Positions 16,870 through 25,895 of a stretch of DNA of 64,000 nt are shown here, one piece after another. The stretch spans positions 62,001-126,000 of the forward strand of contig NZ_JAAGVZ010000003.1 in the NCBI RefSeq assembly GCF_010882125.1, read 5' to 3'. The notes under the pieces were generated by a model, which saw only the letters and a program-made list of their open reading frames with translations, was not told where the DNA came from and ran no database searches. Position numbers and translations under genes: made by a program. Numbering within the stretch: the stretch's first letter is position 1; each line of letters starts with the position of its first letter. The stretch comes from Peribacillus alkalitolerans (lineage in GTDB: Bacteria > Bacillota > Bacilli > Bacillales > DSM-1321).

Positions 16870-17055
16870 TTGGCTCTGTTATCTATCCTGTTGATTGCAG
16901 CGAGAGGCACTCGCTTTCCGTGGGCGGTTCGGGAGCCTCCTCTGCGCATTGCGCACCTGTGGGGTCTCACTTGACCCACTTTTCTAGCAGGAGTCTCGCG
17001 CCTTCCGCTCAATCAACATCGTACCTTATCAAATATGAGCATTAACATAACCTTT
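16870..17055. repeat. Bacillus interspersed GC-rich repeat element
   Basis: A GC-rich block (AGCGAGAGGCACTCGCTTTCC, then GGAGCCTCCTC, GCGCATTGCGC, GGGGTCTCACTTGACCC and GGAGTCTCGCGCCTTCCGC) flanked by TGTTGATTG and CAATCAACA in inverted orientation and preceded by GGCTCTGTTAT. I recognise it as the non-coding palindromic element present in many copies in Bacillaceae chromosomes. It is much richer in GC than its surroundings and contains several self-complementary cores. Confidence 0.75.
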
Positions 17056-17125
17056 TGTTTAATAAATAATTGAATCCTATTAAGAGGACCTCATTAATTC
17101 TTTTCTCGAATTCAATAACAAATTC

Positions 17126-17164
17126 CTTTATTTTGATTTAAATAAAGGAATTTGAGTTCCAATC
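17126..17164. other. Long perfect hairpin in an AT-rich spacer
   Basis: CAAATTCCTTTATTT pairs with AAATAAAGGAATTTG. No T run follows on the minus strand, so it is a stem-loop rather than a good terminator for the PBP gene that ends at 17281. Confidence 0.5.
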
Positions 17165-17280
17165 CTTGCATGTATGGTATGGTCAATTCTTTAATTTCAT
17201 AAACATAAATTGGAAATTTAAAGAGGCGTAAATGTATTTACCAATTTATAAAAATTATATCAATGGGACCCCTTCGGACC

Positions 17281-19434
17281 TTAATCATGCTTATGTTTCC
17301 CTTTCCCTTTTTCTTTTCCTGATTTCTTTTTCTCTTTTCCATGTTTATCTCTACCTTTATTTTCCTTAAAGTCATGTGCCGGTTTTTCTTTGTTACGTCT
17401 TGGTTTTGGTGGTACTTCTGCAGAATCGACACCTTTTATATATAGTTCATTATTCACTCTGTAGACACTTTTTGGTTGCTGGAAACTGGATGAATCTGTT
17501 CCAAATGTTTGCAGCATCTCTTTAAACATGAGTTGAGCGATTTTTGTCGTATCGCCAATCATATAGTTACCCTGTCCGTTTTGTGTATACCCGGTCCAGA
17601 CAGCCATTGTGAATTGTGGTGTGTATCCAGCAAACCAGCTATCATTTGTGGCAGTGTCAGGGTATCCATATTTTGCACTGGTTTTTTCATCAAAATTGGT
17701 TGTCCCTGTTTTTCCAGCAACATCCAGGCTAGGCACATTTGCTTTTATTCCTGTTCCCTCATCTACAACTGTGCGTAACATATCAGTCACCATATAGGCC
17801 GTGTAATCCTTCATAACTCTTTTTGGTTTTGGGACAAAGCTCACATCTTTACCGTCAGGGAAAACAACTTTTTCGACAAAATGCGGTTTATTGTATTCGC
17901 CATTATTCCCAAAAGCACTGAAGGCTCCTGCCATCGATAAAGGGTTTACGGTATTGCTTCCAATCGAATAGGATTCATATACTTTGTTATTTTTAAAAGT
18001 AATACCTAGTTGTTCTGCAAACTTCTGTGATTTGTCCATCCCTACCTCTCTCATTGTGAGTAGAGCAGGGATATTGTAAGAGTATTGCAGGGCTGTCCGT
18101 ATCGTTAACATTCCATGGTATCTATGATCCCAATTTGAAATGGGTTGGCCAGTTGAATACGTGGTCTCTTTATCATTGATTAAATGAGCAGTAGACCATT
18201 TTAAATGTTCAATCGCAGGACCGTAATCAAAAATGGGCTTAAATGTGGAACCAGGTTGTCGATGCATATCTATCGCAAAGTTGTTACCAAGAAACTGTGC
18301 TTTATAATCGTTTCTCCCGCTTCCAATCGCCCTGACTGCACCAGTTTTTGTATCTAAAAAGACGAAAGCCCCTTGGAAATTTGAATTTGGAAAGGCAATG
18401 ATTTCATTTGTATTCAGCATTTTGTCTGCATAGTCCTGAGCTTTTGGATCCAAGGTAGTATAAATGGATAAACCATCCTTGCTAATATCTACATCCTTAA
18501 AACTTCTCTTTACCTCTTTTACAGCTGCATCCAAAAATGCTTCATAAGGCATACTTTGTTGAGAATTTTTTACAATGCCTTCTGTAACTGGAACCTTTGA
18601 CGCTTCCTGCATTTGTTTTTCCGTAATAAAACCGTGTCTAAGCATCAAGCTTAAGACAAGATTACGACGCTTGGTGGCTGCTTCTTTGTTTTCTGGTTTG
18701 GAAGGATCGAAATTATTCGGACTCTGTGGCAAACCTGCTAACATGGCTGCTTGTGCAAGAGTCATTTTTTTTAAATCCTTTTCTTCAATCCCATAATAGT
18801 TCTTCGCTGCAGCTGCCACCCCGTAGGAACGGTTGCCAAGGAAGATTTTGTTTAAATACATCATTAAAATATCCTGTTTGGAATACTCTTGTTCCAACTG
18901 ATACGCCAAGTTCCATTCTTGCACTTTTCGCTTTAACGTTTTTTCAGGAGTCAAAAATGAATTTTTAATAACTTGTTGTGTAATAGTACTACCTCCCTGA
19001 GATCCGAAATCTCCAGTTAGGTTCACAAAAATTGCCTTGGTAGTCCTTTTTATGTCGATACCACTATGTTCATAAAATCGGGAATCTTCCGTAGCAATAA
19101 ACGCTTGTTCCAACACTTTTGGAAGTTGATTATACTCAATTTTTGTCCGCTTTTCCTTCCCGTATTCATAAATGAAGTTTCCGTTTATATCATAAAATTT
19201 TGTAGAAAGCGGATCTACCAGTTTAGAAGAATCCAATTTAGGTGCATCCTTGATCATTGAAGCGAACGTAATGGCTCCTGCTCCAGTTGATACAAGCCCA
19301 AACACCAAAAAGACAATTAGGATTTTTTTTAACAATGATCCTTTTTGGGGGACTTTATTACTTCTTTGTTGATTTTGTCTAGTTTTTTCAGCTTGTTTTC
19401 GTTCCTGACGAGATTTATACGATTCTTCTGTCAT
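17281..19434 (-). CDS. Class A penicillin-binding protein (PBP1A family transglycosylase/transpeptidase)
   Basis: 717 residues: a short basic cytoplasmic tail, one membrane anchor (about 36-59), then a GT51 glycosyltransferase with ATEDSRFYEHSG (114-125), GGSTITQQ and RKVQEWNLAYQLE motifs. The transpeptidase follows with SxxK in GSTFK (395-399), SxN at SYN (452-454) and KTGT (575-578), so all catalytic motifs are intact. The C terminus is an extremely basic Lys/His/Gly tail. It polymerises and crosslinks peptidoglycan at the outer face of the membrane. GGGAGAGAAGATGA precedes the ATG. Close to B. subtilis PbpF/PbpG/PonA types; which one is not certain. Confidence 0.92.
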   Translation of the reverse strand: MTEESYKSRQERKQAEKTRQNQQRSNKVPQKGSLLKKILIVFLVFGLVSTGAGAITFASMIKDAPKLDSSKLVDPLSTKFYDINGNFIYEYGKEKRTKIEYNQLPKVLEQAFIATEDSRFYEHSGIDIKRTTKAIFVNLTGDFGSQGGSTITQQVIKNSFLTPEKTLKRKVQEWNLAYQLEQEYSKQDILMMYLNKIFLGNRSYGVAAAAKNYYGIEEKDLKKMTLAQAAMLAGLPQSPNNFDPSKPENKEAATKRRNLVLSLMLRHGFITEKQMQEASKVPVTEGIVKNSQQSMPYEAFLDAAVKEVKRSFKDVDISKDGLSIYTTLDPKAQDYADKMLNTNEIIAFPNSNFQGAFVFLDTKTGAVRAIGSGRNDYKAQFLGNNFAIDMHRQPGSTFKPIFDYGPAIEHLKWSTAHLINDKETTYSTGQPISNWDHRYHGMLTIRTALQYSYNIPALLTMREVGMDKSQKFAEQLGITFKNNKVYESYSIGSNTVNPLSMAGAFSAFGNNGEYNKPHFVEKVVFPDGKDVSFVPKPKRVMKDYTAYMVTDMLRTVVDEGTGIKANVPSLDVAGKTGTTNFDEKTSAKYGYPDTATNDSWFAGYTPQFTMAVWTGYTQNGQGNYMIGDTTKIAQLMFKEMLQTFGTDSSSFQQPKSVYRVNNELYIKGVDSAEVPPKPRRNKEKPAHDFKENKGRDKHGKEKKKSGKEKGKGKHKHD

Positions 19435-19617
19435 TCATCTTCTCTCCCATGTTAAGTTACTCAAAGTTGATTTAATAGTAAGAAGCTATTATCTGTTTTT
19501 TTTGCTCCAAAAGCTAACCATTGTACTTTACTTTATAAACATTCGTTAGGAATCTTATATTTATGAGGGACTATGACTTAAATATTCCTCTTCTATTAAG
19601 CTACTTTTCGAACATAG

Positions 19618-19648
19618 AAAAAATAAAAAGAGCTGCCTTAGCAACTCA
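19618..19648 (-). terminator. Intrinsic terminator of the I9-domain gene
   Basis: On the minus strand GAGTTGC-TAAG-GCAGCTC is followed by TTTTTATTTTTT, eight bases after the stop of the gene ending at 19656. Confidence 0.75.
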
Positions 19649-19655
19649 ATAATCA

Positions 19656-20045
19656 TTAATACATCCCATCGTGAGGTGTAATAGGCGGGTCAAGGTAAAA
19701 CTTTTTGTTAAGGTGTATCTTTGAAATGACATTGGAATAGGTTACTAATCTTTTGATTTCAATGGCTGGTAAATCCATTGAGACACCATTTAAGGATTGT
19801 TTATATTTGTGTTTTACAAAAAAGGGGACATTGTTCTGAGCTAATAACACTTGAAGTTCCTTTTGAAATGCAGCATGACTCTCTTCTACTCTTTCTTTTG
19901 CTTCCTCTAATGATAAAGAAATTCCTTTCGCTTTGGCTTCTAATACCGCCACTTTAGCTGGTTTTGTTTTGAATTCAATGATAATCGAGACTATATTTTG
20001 ACTTGAAAGGTCTATGGCAGGATCTAAAAATACAAAAGGGCTCAT
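19656..20045 (-). CDS. Stand-alone peptidase-inhibitor I9 (subtilase propeptide-like) protein
   Basis: 129 residues. The pattern IVSIIIEFKTKPAKVAVLEAK, then a long Lys/Glu helix, then FVKHKYKQSLNGVSMDLPAIEIKRLVTYSNVISKIH matches the I9 propeptide of S8 subtilases such as Vpr, in which the final strand inserts into the protease. There is no signal peptide and no S8 catalytic domain follows; a terminator does. It is either a truncated protease gene or a free intracellular protease inhibitor. The ATG at 20045 is preferred to the TTG at 20048; the GGTGGTGAAAG upstream is a weak ribosome site. Confidence 0.7.
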   Translation of the reverse strand: MSPFVFLDPAIDLSSQNIVSIIIEFKTKPAKVAVLEAKAKGISLSLEEAKERVEESHAAFQKELQVLLAQNNVPFFVKHKYKQSLNGVSMDLPAIEIKRLVTYSNVISKIHLNKKFYLDPPITPHDGMY

Positions 20046-20124
20046 CAAACTTTCACCACCGTTCTTAGGGTTGCTTACAAAAAGAATCCTTTACAACTTT
20101 TAGCAGGTCATTTAAGCATTCCTT

Positions 20125-20375
20125 AACTAAGCTGAAACTTTTCTTTAATGATATTTGCTACATCTTCAGCACTTAAATGAGTATCGTCGATATAAAGGTA
20201 ATTCTCCCGAGTGATTTCTTAAACGGAATTTTCCCATCGTCTTTTGCATGTTTCGTTGAGACCATTCGATATTTCTTTTCGTCGGCTTAGCTCTAGCCTA
20301 TGAGGGGTCTTGTTCTGCACAAGTCGTTCAACAATTCCTTTTAGTATCACAGAAGTATTCTATTGGAAAAAGAGG
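20125..20375 (-). pseudogene. Remnant of a P-loop kinase-like gene
   Basis: Minus-strand coding pieces in at least two frames with an in-frame stop: a C-terminal piece ENYLYIDDTHLSAEDVANII followed by KEKFQLS and stop, preceded by HAKDDGKIPFKKSLG in another frame. The pattern of a late strand YIDDTHLS plus amphipathic helix suggests a small AAA/shikimate-kinase-like protein, but the assignment is tentative. It is certainly not intact. Confidence 0.35.
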
Positions 20376-20529
20376 TTTTTTAGAATCGAAACCGATGTTA
20401 TAGTTATTAACATCAGTTTATATTAATTTTCCATATTGTATATATATTTAGCACACTAGAACAAACTAACTTACAATCGTATTGAAGAAAAAATCATGTC
20501 ATTATTTATTAAAAAGGAAGCGCGAAAAA

Positions 20530-21480
20530 ATGATACATACTTATGTGATAACTAAGACACATAATCTACTAACAAATATACCAATAGAAGAAATAAAAAA
20601 TCATCCGTATAAGTGGTTTTGGATTGATTTCGATAGTCCTTCAGATCCTGAAATTGAAAAACTAACCACCCCACTTAATTTTCATCCACTTGCAATTGAA
20701 GATTGTATGCACACTCTACAGAGGCCAAAATTAGATTATTATGATGACTATTCTTTTCTTGTTACTCAAGCTATAAATTGTAGTAACCTAGAAAAGGAAG
20801 AAATTAACTTTTTTATTGGTGAAAATTTCATTGTGACATTTCACCATAATCCTTCTGTTGAGATATCTAATGTGCGGGAAAGACTGGGGAAAACTAATAA
20901 ACTTATAAAATGGGACCATAACCTAGTTCTTTATCATGTATTGGATAATGTAGTGGACAATTATTTTCCTTTAATTTATAGCATGGAAGACACTTTGAAT
21001 GAGATCGAAGAAAATTCATCTCTCAAATCTGGTGAGGATTTACTAAGAGACTTGTTTGATACCCGGCATAAATTATTATCATTAAGGCATACGGTTACTC
21101 CTATGAAAGATTTGTTATACAGAATGCTAAATTCTCAAAGGCTTACTGTATTATTAAGAAAAAAAGAATACTTTGCAGATATTTATGACCACTTATTAAA
21201 ATTAGCAGAAAAGATTGATACGAATAGAGAAATAACAAATGATTTAAGAGATAGTTACTTATCGATAAACGCTCATCAAACAAATAAAGTAATGAAAGTA
21301 TTAACGGTCATAACAACTATCTTTATGCCTTTAACATTTATTGCAGGTATATATGGGATGAACTTTGAATATATGCCTGAATTAAAATGGAAATTTGGCT
21401 ACTTTTTCACTTTATTTCTTATGTTTACTATAGGATGTGGGATGACTTTTTGGTTCTTTAGGAAAGGCTGGTTTAAATAA
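20530..21480 (+). CDS. corA: CorA-family divalent metal (Mg2+/Co2+) transporter
   Basis: 316 residues. A long acidic N-terminal cytoplasmic domain is followed by two C-terminal membrane segments with the invariant GMN pore motif (IYGMNFEYMPEL). The protein forms a pentameric channel for Mg2+ and related cations. The start at 20530 follows AAGGAAGCGCGAAAAA; an upstream in-frame ATG at 20482 has no ribosome site. B. subtilis YfjQ is the nearest kind. Monocistronic with its own terminator. No M-box riboswitch was seen upstream. Confidence 0.9.
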   Translation: MIHTYVITKTHNLLTNIPIEEIKNHPYKWFWIDFDSPSDPEIEKLTTPLNFHPLAIEDCMHTLQRPKLDYYDDYSFLVTQAINCSNLEKEEINFFIGENFIVTFHHNPSVEISNVRERLGKTNKLIKWDHNLVLYHVLDNVVDNYFPLIYSMEDTLNEIEENSSLKSGEDLLRDLFDTRHKLLSLRHTVTPMKDLLYRMLNSQRLTVLLRKKEYFADIYDHLLKLAEKIDTNREITNDLRDSYLSINAHQTNKVMKVLTVITTIFMPLTFIAGIYGMNFEYMPELKWKFGYFFTLFLMFTIGCGMTFWFFRKGWFK

Positions 21481-21557
21481 GTGCCCTCTTGAAGCTGTAG
21501 TGAACAATTTGATTCTACTTAGCTACAGAATATACACAGGAAATTAAATTTCACAAT

Positions 21558-21592
21558 AAAAAAGATCAGCCTGCAATGGATGATCTTTTTTC
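21558..21592. terminator. Bidirectional terminator between corA and the pyruvate kinase gene
   Basis: AAAAAAGATCA-N12-TGATCTTTTTT, with T runs on both strands between two convergent genes. Confidence 0.8.
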
Positions 21593-21620
21593 AAGACTGA
21601 AAAACGCGGTTTTCGGTTAC

Positions 21621-22679
21621 TTACTCAATTATAGTATCATTTAATAATTTCAACATATCCGCCATATCAAATGGTGCCTCTTGTTTCACGTTTTCGGCAA
21701 ATTGGGAAACGATGCGCAATGTTTCAATACTTTCAATCGGATGTTCACCTGATGCACTTTCTGCTGAAAGCATAACAGCATTTGTGCCATCCAGAACAGC
21801 TTGAAAAACATCCGTCACCTCAGCTCTTGTAGGAATCGTATGGTCAACCATGGATTGAAGCATCTGCGTTGCGGTAATCACATATGTATTGGTACGACTG
21901 CACTCATGAATCATCGCTTTTTGCAAAAGTGGAATCCAGTGGTATGGTAATTCTACTCCGAGATCCCCCCTGGCAATCATAATGCCATCAGCTTCCTTAC
22001 ATATAGACTGGAAATTCTGAAGTGCCTCCATTGTTTCAATCTTAGCAATTAATTTGGGTGGAATGAATTGTTTTTGTTGGATAAAGCTGCGAATTTCTCC
22101 AATATGAGAAGGTTTACGAACAAATGAACAGGCAATAAAATCAGCTTTCTCTTGTAAAAGAAACTGGATATCCGCTTTATCCTTTTCAGTAATAGCAGGC
22201 AAACTTACGGTTGCTCCTGGTAAATTCACTCCTTTACGAGAAGAAATAGTACCTCCTGTTTTGACGACCGTTTCGATTTTTTCATCATCAACTTTTTCAA
22301 CTGTTAATTCCACTTGGCCATCATTTATGAGAATTCTATTCCCTGCTTTTACATCATGAACTATCCCTGCATAATCTACGTTAGCACTATTTTTGTCTCC
22401 TACTATTGGAGTAATATGCAAAGTAAAGTTGTTTCCTGCTTGGAGGGTTATTTCTTTTCCTTCGATTTCACCCAGTCGTATCTTTGGTCCCTGTAAATCA
22501 CCTAGAATTTTGATGGATCCATCCAAGGATCTCACTAAATCAATTACTTCCTTGTGGCTTTCGTGTGTTCCGTGTGACAGATTAAGCCGGACAATCGTCA
22601 TTCCGTTTTTTATTAGCTTCGATAATGTATCTTTATTATTACTGGCTGGCCCAATCGTACAAATTCGATTTATTGACAT
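21621..22679 (-). CDS. Short-form pyruvate kinase lacking the C-terminal regulatory domain
   Basis: 352 residues. The A and B domains are present with substrate and metal motifs intact: RLNLSHGTHE, GDLQGPKIR, FVRKP, AKIET, MIARGDLGVE, TATQMLQSM, PTRAEVTDV and MLSAESA. The protein stops about where the C domain (effector binding) begins; standard bacterial enzymes have about 470 residues, and Bacillus Pyk about 585 with an extra PEP-utiliser domain. It converts PEP and ADP to pyruvate and ATP, presumably without allosteric control, and must be a second copy beside the housekeeping pyk. GGAAGGTGATAATT sets the ATG at 22679. Confidence 0.85.
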   Translation of the reverse strand: MSINRICTIGPASNNKDTLSKLIKNGMTIVRLNLSHGTHESHKEVIDLVRSLDGSIKILGDLQGPKIRLGEIEGKEITLQAGNNFTLHITPIVGDKNSANVDYAGIVHDVKAGNRILINDGQVELTVEKVDDEKIETVVKTGGTISSRKGVNLPGATVSLPAITEKDKADIQFLLQEKADFIACSFVRKPSHIGEIRSFIQQKQFIPPKLIAKIETMEALQNFQSICKEADGIMIARGDLGVELPYHWIPLLQKAMIHECSRTNTYVITATQMLQSMVDHTIPTRAEVTDVFQAVLDGTNAVMLSAESASGEHPIESIETLRIVSQFAENVKQEAPFDMADMLKLLNDTIIE

Positions 22680-22871
22680 AATTATCACCTTCCATTCCTA
22701 TAGTACCCATTTAAAATGGAAAAATAATAACTTTCATTCAACTTGTCCTATATAGATTTAGAGTAATTATTAGAATCTTAATACACTTGTAAAATGTGCT
22801 TTATATTAATCTAACAAAATTTTGCTATGGTCATAATAAGAATAAATATTGACCATAACAGGTGAGTAAAA

Positions 22872-23078
22872 ATGAATGATGTTAAAAACAGGTATATCGT
22901 GAACGCAATCGGTAAAAACGGAGAAACTTACCTAACCCAATGCCAGGATAAGCAAACATTAAAGAAATGGATTTCAGACAATAAGGAAAAATTAATAATG
23001 GATGAATTGAAAATCGTCGATAAGAAAAAGCATCCATTATTGAAATTTTTCTCACTTTTTCAGCTGAAACAGCATTAG
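22872..23078 (+). CDS. Small protein paralogous to the 64-aa protein at 29508
   Basis: 68 residues. It shares NRY-V-AIGKNGET-LT-C-DKQ-L-KWI and then M-ELKIVD---HPLL-FFS with the protein at 29508, so the two are clear paralogues. A short beta-type N-terminal half precedes a basic C terminus, with no membrane segment. It has its own ribosome site (AGGTGAGTAAAA) and terminator. It lies 0.4 kb upstream of the K+ transporter gene, while its paralogue lies behind a c-di-AMP riboswitch. Family function not known. Confidence 0.8.
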   Translation: MNDVKNRYIVNAIGKNGETYLTQCQDKQTLKKWISDNKEKLIMDELKIVDKKKHPLLKFFSLFQLKQH

Positions 23079-23108
23079 ACGCCAAGAAATGAATGGTGTC
23101 TTTTTTTT
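23078..23108 (+). terminator. Intrinsic terminator
   Basis: GACGCCA-N9-TGGTGTC followed by eight T residues, overlapping the stop of the 68-aa gene. Confidence 0.8.
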
Positions 23109-23463
23109 AGGAAAAGGAATCCTAAGAAAATTGTTCAGTTCCTCTTTATATACTTTTCCATTTTTTAGTATAATCATAATTGAAATAAATTTGAAGGAAC
23201 ATTCTTTTCGATGAATAGAAGATCGGATTAAGAAAGATTTACTCGTCACCTGCTTAATGCACAAAAACATCGAAACTCCCTTCCACTCTTCAAACAAAGG
23301 TGTAACTTTTTACTACTGAGGGGAACACAGTTTTTAAGGAATTTGTGGATTATATCTGTAAAATTATAATAAAATTACCTATATAAAAATTCCAATATCC
23401 TAATACTAATATTTAGATACTTACATTGAATGGTTCTTCAAAACTTTTCATAAGGAGCACAAA

Positions 23464-24798
23464 ATGAAAAAAGTAACCTTTTTAGACCCACCCAAAATCC
23501 TTGTATTAGGATTTAGTGCGATTATTCTTATCGGGGCTTTTATGTTAACCCTCCCCCAATCAACGGTGGATGGGAAAGGGCTGAATTTTTTAAATGCGTT
23601 ATTTACTTCTACTTCAGCGACGTGCGTAACAGGTCTCGTAGTGGTAGATACAGGAAGTACCTTCACTAAATTTGGCCAAATAGTCATACTATCCCTGATA
23701 CAAGTTGGTGGTTTAGGGTTTATGACTTTTGCAACCTTTATCGCTTTTTTATTAGGGAAAAGAATATCCTTAAGGGAAAGATTGGTCTTAAGAGAGTCTT
23801 TAAATAACATAGACATTGAAGGGATCGTAAGGTTGGCAAAAAGGATATTAATTTTCACAGCTGTTATCGAACTGTTAGGAGCCATTCTTTTATCTTTTCG
23901 TTTTGCTTTTGATATGCCACTTGGGAAAGCTATTTATTTTGGAATATTCCATTCCGTTTCGAATTTCAATAACGCTGGATTTGATTTAATGGGAGAGTTT
24001 AGAAGCTTAACCCCTTATGTAGATGACCCCATTGTAAGCCTAACCGTCTCTGCCCTTATCATTTTAGGTGGTATTGGTTTTATTGTAATGAACGAAATCT
24101 TTGAGTACCGTAAAATAAAGCGACTGTCCATGCATACAAAAGTAGTATTAGTAACAAGTTTCTTGCTAGTCATAATTGGAACCGTTTTAACCCTAATATT
24201 TGAATATGGGAACCAAAAAACAATGCAACCTTTATCTTATACAGGTAAAGTATTGGCAGCCTTGTATCAATCCATCACTCCTAGGACTGCAGGGTCTAAC
24301 ACATTGAATATTCCTGATTTAACACAACCAACCTTATTTTTGACTATCATCTTAATGTTTATTGGGGCTTCCCCAGGCTCAACTGGAGGAGGAATAAAAA
24401 CCACTACCTTTGCAACCTTACTAGGGGCTGTTTGGACACAAATCAAAGGGAAAGAGGATGTCGTCTTTTTTCGTAACAGAGTAACTTTAGAAACGATTCT
24501 AAAAGCACTAACTGTCACAGTTAGTGGATTATTCCTTGTTATTACCATTACTATGCTTTTGACTATCACTGAGCCTGGGAAAGAGTTTCTAATGATATTC
24601 TTTGAAGCAACTTCTGCATTTGCGACTGTTGGTTTATCAATGGGGTTAACCCCTGAACTTTCCCCTATTGGTCGATTACTAATCATTTTTACGATGTTCG
24701 CAGGAAGAGTTGGCCCTTTGACCATTGCTATTGCCATCGCTATGAGAAGAAAAACAGATCCTTATCGTTATCCGAAGGGAAAAATAATGATTGGCTAG
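23464..24798 (+). CDS. Ktr-type potassium uptake transmembrane subunit (TrkH/KtrB/KtrD family)
   Basis: 444 residues with the fourfold M1-P-M2 repeat of the TrkH/KtrB superfamily: filter-like segments TSATCVTGL (P1), SNFNNAGFDL (P2), TPRTAGSNT (P3) and SAFATVGLS (P4). The late GRVGPLTIAIA helix is also typical. Length and sequence style fit B. subtilis KtrB/KtrD, which need a cytoplasmic KtrA/KtrC RCK subunit for gating. None is encoded next door, so the RCK partner must be elsewhere, as for KtrD. AAGGAGCACAAA precedes the ATG. Confidence 0.9.
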   Translation: MKKVTFLDPPKILVLGFSAIILIGAFMLTLPQSTVDGKGLNFLNALFTSTSATCVTGLVVVDTGSTFTKFGQIVILSLIQVGGLGFMTFATFIAFLLGKRISLRERLVLRESLNNIDIEGIVRLAKRILIFTAVIELLGAILLSFRFAFDMPLGKAIYFGIFHSVSNFNNAGFDLMGEFRSLTPYVDDPIVSLTVSALIILGGIGFIVMNEIFEYRKIKRLSMHTKVVLVTSFLLVIIGTVLTLIFEYGNQKTMQPLSYTGKVLAALYQSITPRTAGSNTLNIPDLTQPTLFLTIILMFIGASPGSTGGGIKTTTFATLLGAVWTQIKGKEDVVFFRNRVTLETILKALTVTVSGLFLVITITMLLTITEPGKEFLMIFFEATSAFATVGLSMGLTPELSPIGRLLIIFTMFAGRVGPLTIAIAIAMRRKTDPYRYPKGKIMIG

Positions 24799-24880
24799 GT
24801 TGAGGAAATCAAACTCCCTTTAGATTTATGAACAGTTATTATTGGTAGTAAAGAGAATTTAACAAATCTTTGTTTTCATA

Positions 24881-24917
24881 AAAAATAAACCTAATCTGTC
24901 CTGATTAGGTTTATTTT
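24881..24917. terminator. Bidirectional terminator
   Basis: AAAATAAACCTAATC-N6-GATTAGGTTTATTTT, between convergent genes for the K+ transporter and the lipoprotein. Confidence 0.85.
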
Positions 24918-24942
24918 GATGCTTCATTTCAAATTAGACTCT

Positions 24943-25629
24943 TTATTTCATATCAACAATAATTTTTTCTGCTTCATGGAGAATTTTATCGTTTTCATTC
25001 ATGACATCACTAGTTTGAATGGTGATTTTTTTTAGATTCTCAGCTTCGCCTTCTTCAAGAATAAATCCAAGGCTCCCTTTTTTATGACCATTAGCATTCA
25101 AATCCCCATGTAATTCTTCCAAGTAAATATCCTTTTCCCAATCCGCTTGAAATCCAGTATTGGTTTCTAATAATGAAACCGGGACGAATTTAACAGGTTG
25201 ATCACCCTGATTTTTGATTTCCACGCTTACTTTAATAAAATCAAATTCTTCGTCATGTGTTTGTGCATGGAAAAAGTCAATCATGCTGTAATCCGGTCTA
25301 TAATGCAACACCTTTACTTCTTTAATATAGTAATCTACAGTGTCCAGTTTAAAATGCTGGTCTATTTTTTTGAATTCTTTTAACGTGATTTCACCTTTGC
25401 GGTCTGAATACGTTTGACCTGGTTTTTCTAACCCAGCATCACTTGTGACCTGTGGACTCTCATAAAAGTCATATAGTACATGCGGTTTTGGTTCAGATTG
25501 GGTAGTCTTTGTTTCTCTTGTTTCTTTTGTTTCTTTTGTTTCGTTTTTCACTTCCGAATTCGTTTGAGCATTTGCAGTACAGCCTGCCAATATAATTGAG
25601 AAAATTATCATTATAAGTGCATTTTTCAA
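24943..25629 (-). CDS. Lipoprotein with DUF4352-like/Ig-like domain
   Basis: 228 residues from a TTG start decided by GGAGGGAAATCC seven bases upstream; the in-frame ATG at 25644 overlaps that site. The lipobox is ILAGC. A short linker with KET repeats is followed by a beta-rich domain in which VKVSVEIKNQGDQPVKF is the typical central strand pair of DUF4352/Telomere-repeat-like Ig folds. It is an extracellular, membrane-anchored protein of unknown ligand. The IS3 element inserted about 130 bp upstream may have separated it from its native promoter. Confidence 0.75.
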   Translation of the reverse strand: MKNALIMIIFSIILAGCTANAQTNSEVKNETKETKETRETKTTQSEPKPHVLYDFYESPQVTSDAGLEKPGQTYSDRKGEITLKEFKKIDQHFKLDTVDYYIKEVKVLHYRPDYSMIDFFHAQTHDEEFDFIKVSVEIKNQGDQPVKFVPVSLLETNTGFQADWEKDIYLEELHGDLNANGHKKGSLGFILEEGEAENLKKITIQTSDVMNENDKILHEAEKIIVDMK

Positions 25630-25815
25630 AGGATTTCCCTCCATTTATAAAAATAATGCTATTTATGGACAATGAATTGGTTAGAACAACTTTACTCAAA
25701 ATTGAATATTTCAGATATTATCGAACTAGTCCCATTTATGGATCTAGGTCAAGAAAACGGACACTTTGAATTGGTAATATTTTTTGAAAAACATCTACCG
25801 CGCTTCGCTTAGTGG

Positions 25816-25862
25816 CCTGAAGGACTGGTGAGGATTCTATCAAATCCTCACCAGTCCTTCAG
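25816..25862. terminator. Perfect 21-bp stem hairpin inside the IS3 element
   Basis: Two arms (25816-25836 and 25842-25862) are perfectly complementary with a 5-6 base loop, between the left inverted repeat and the orfB stop. Little T-run follows, so it may act as a strong stem-loop stabiliser or block read-through in or out of the element rather than as a classical terminator. Confidence 0.6.
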
Positions 25863-25895
25863 GAAAAGGTAATGAAATGGTATATGATCAATTGT

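Noticed and set aside
23300..23460. A c-di-AMP riboswitch before the Ktr-type gene
   Set aside because: None of the conserved ydaO/yuaA blocks found at 29148 occur here.
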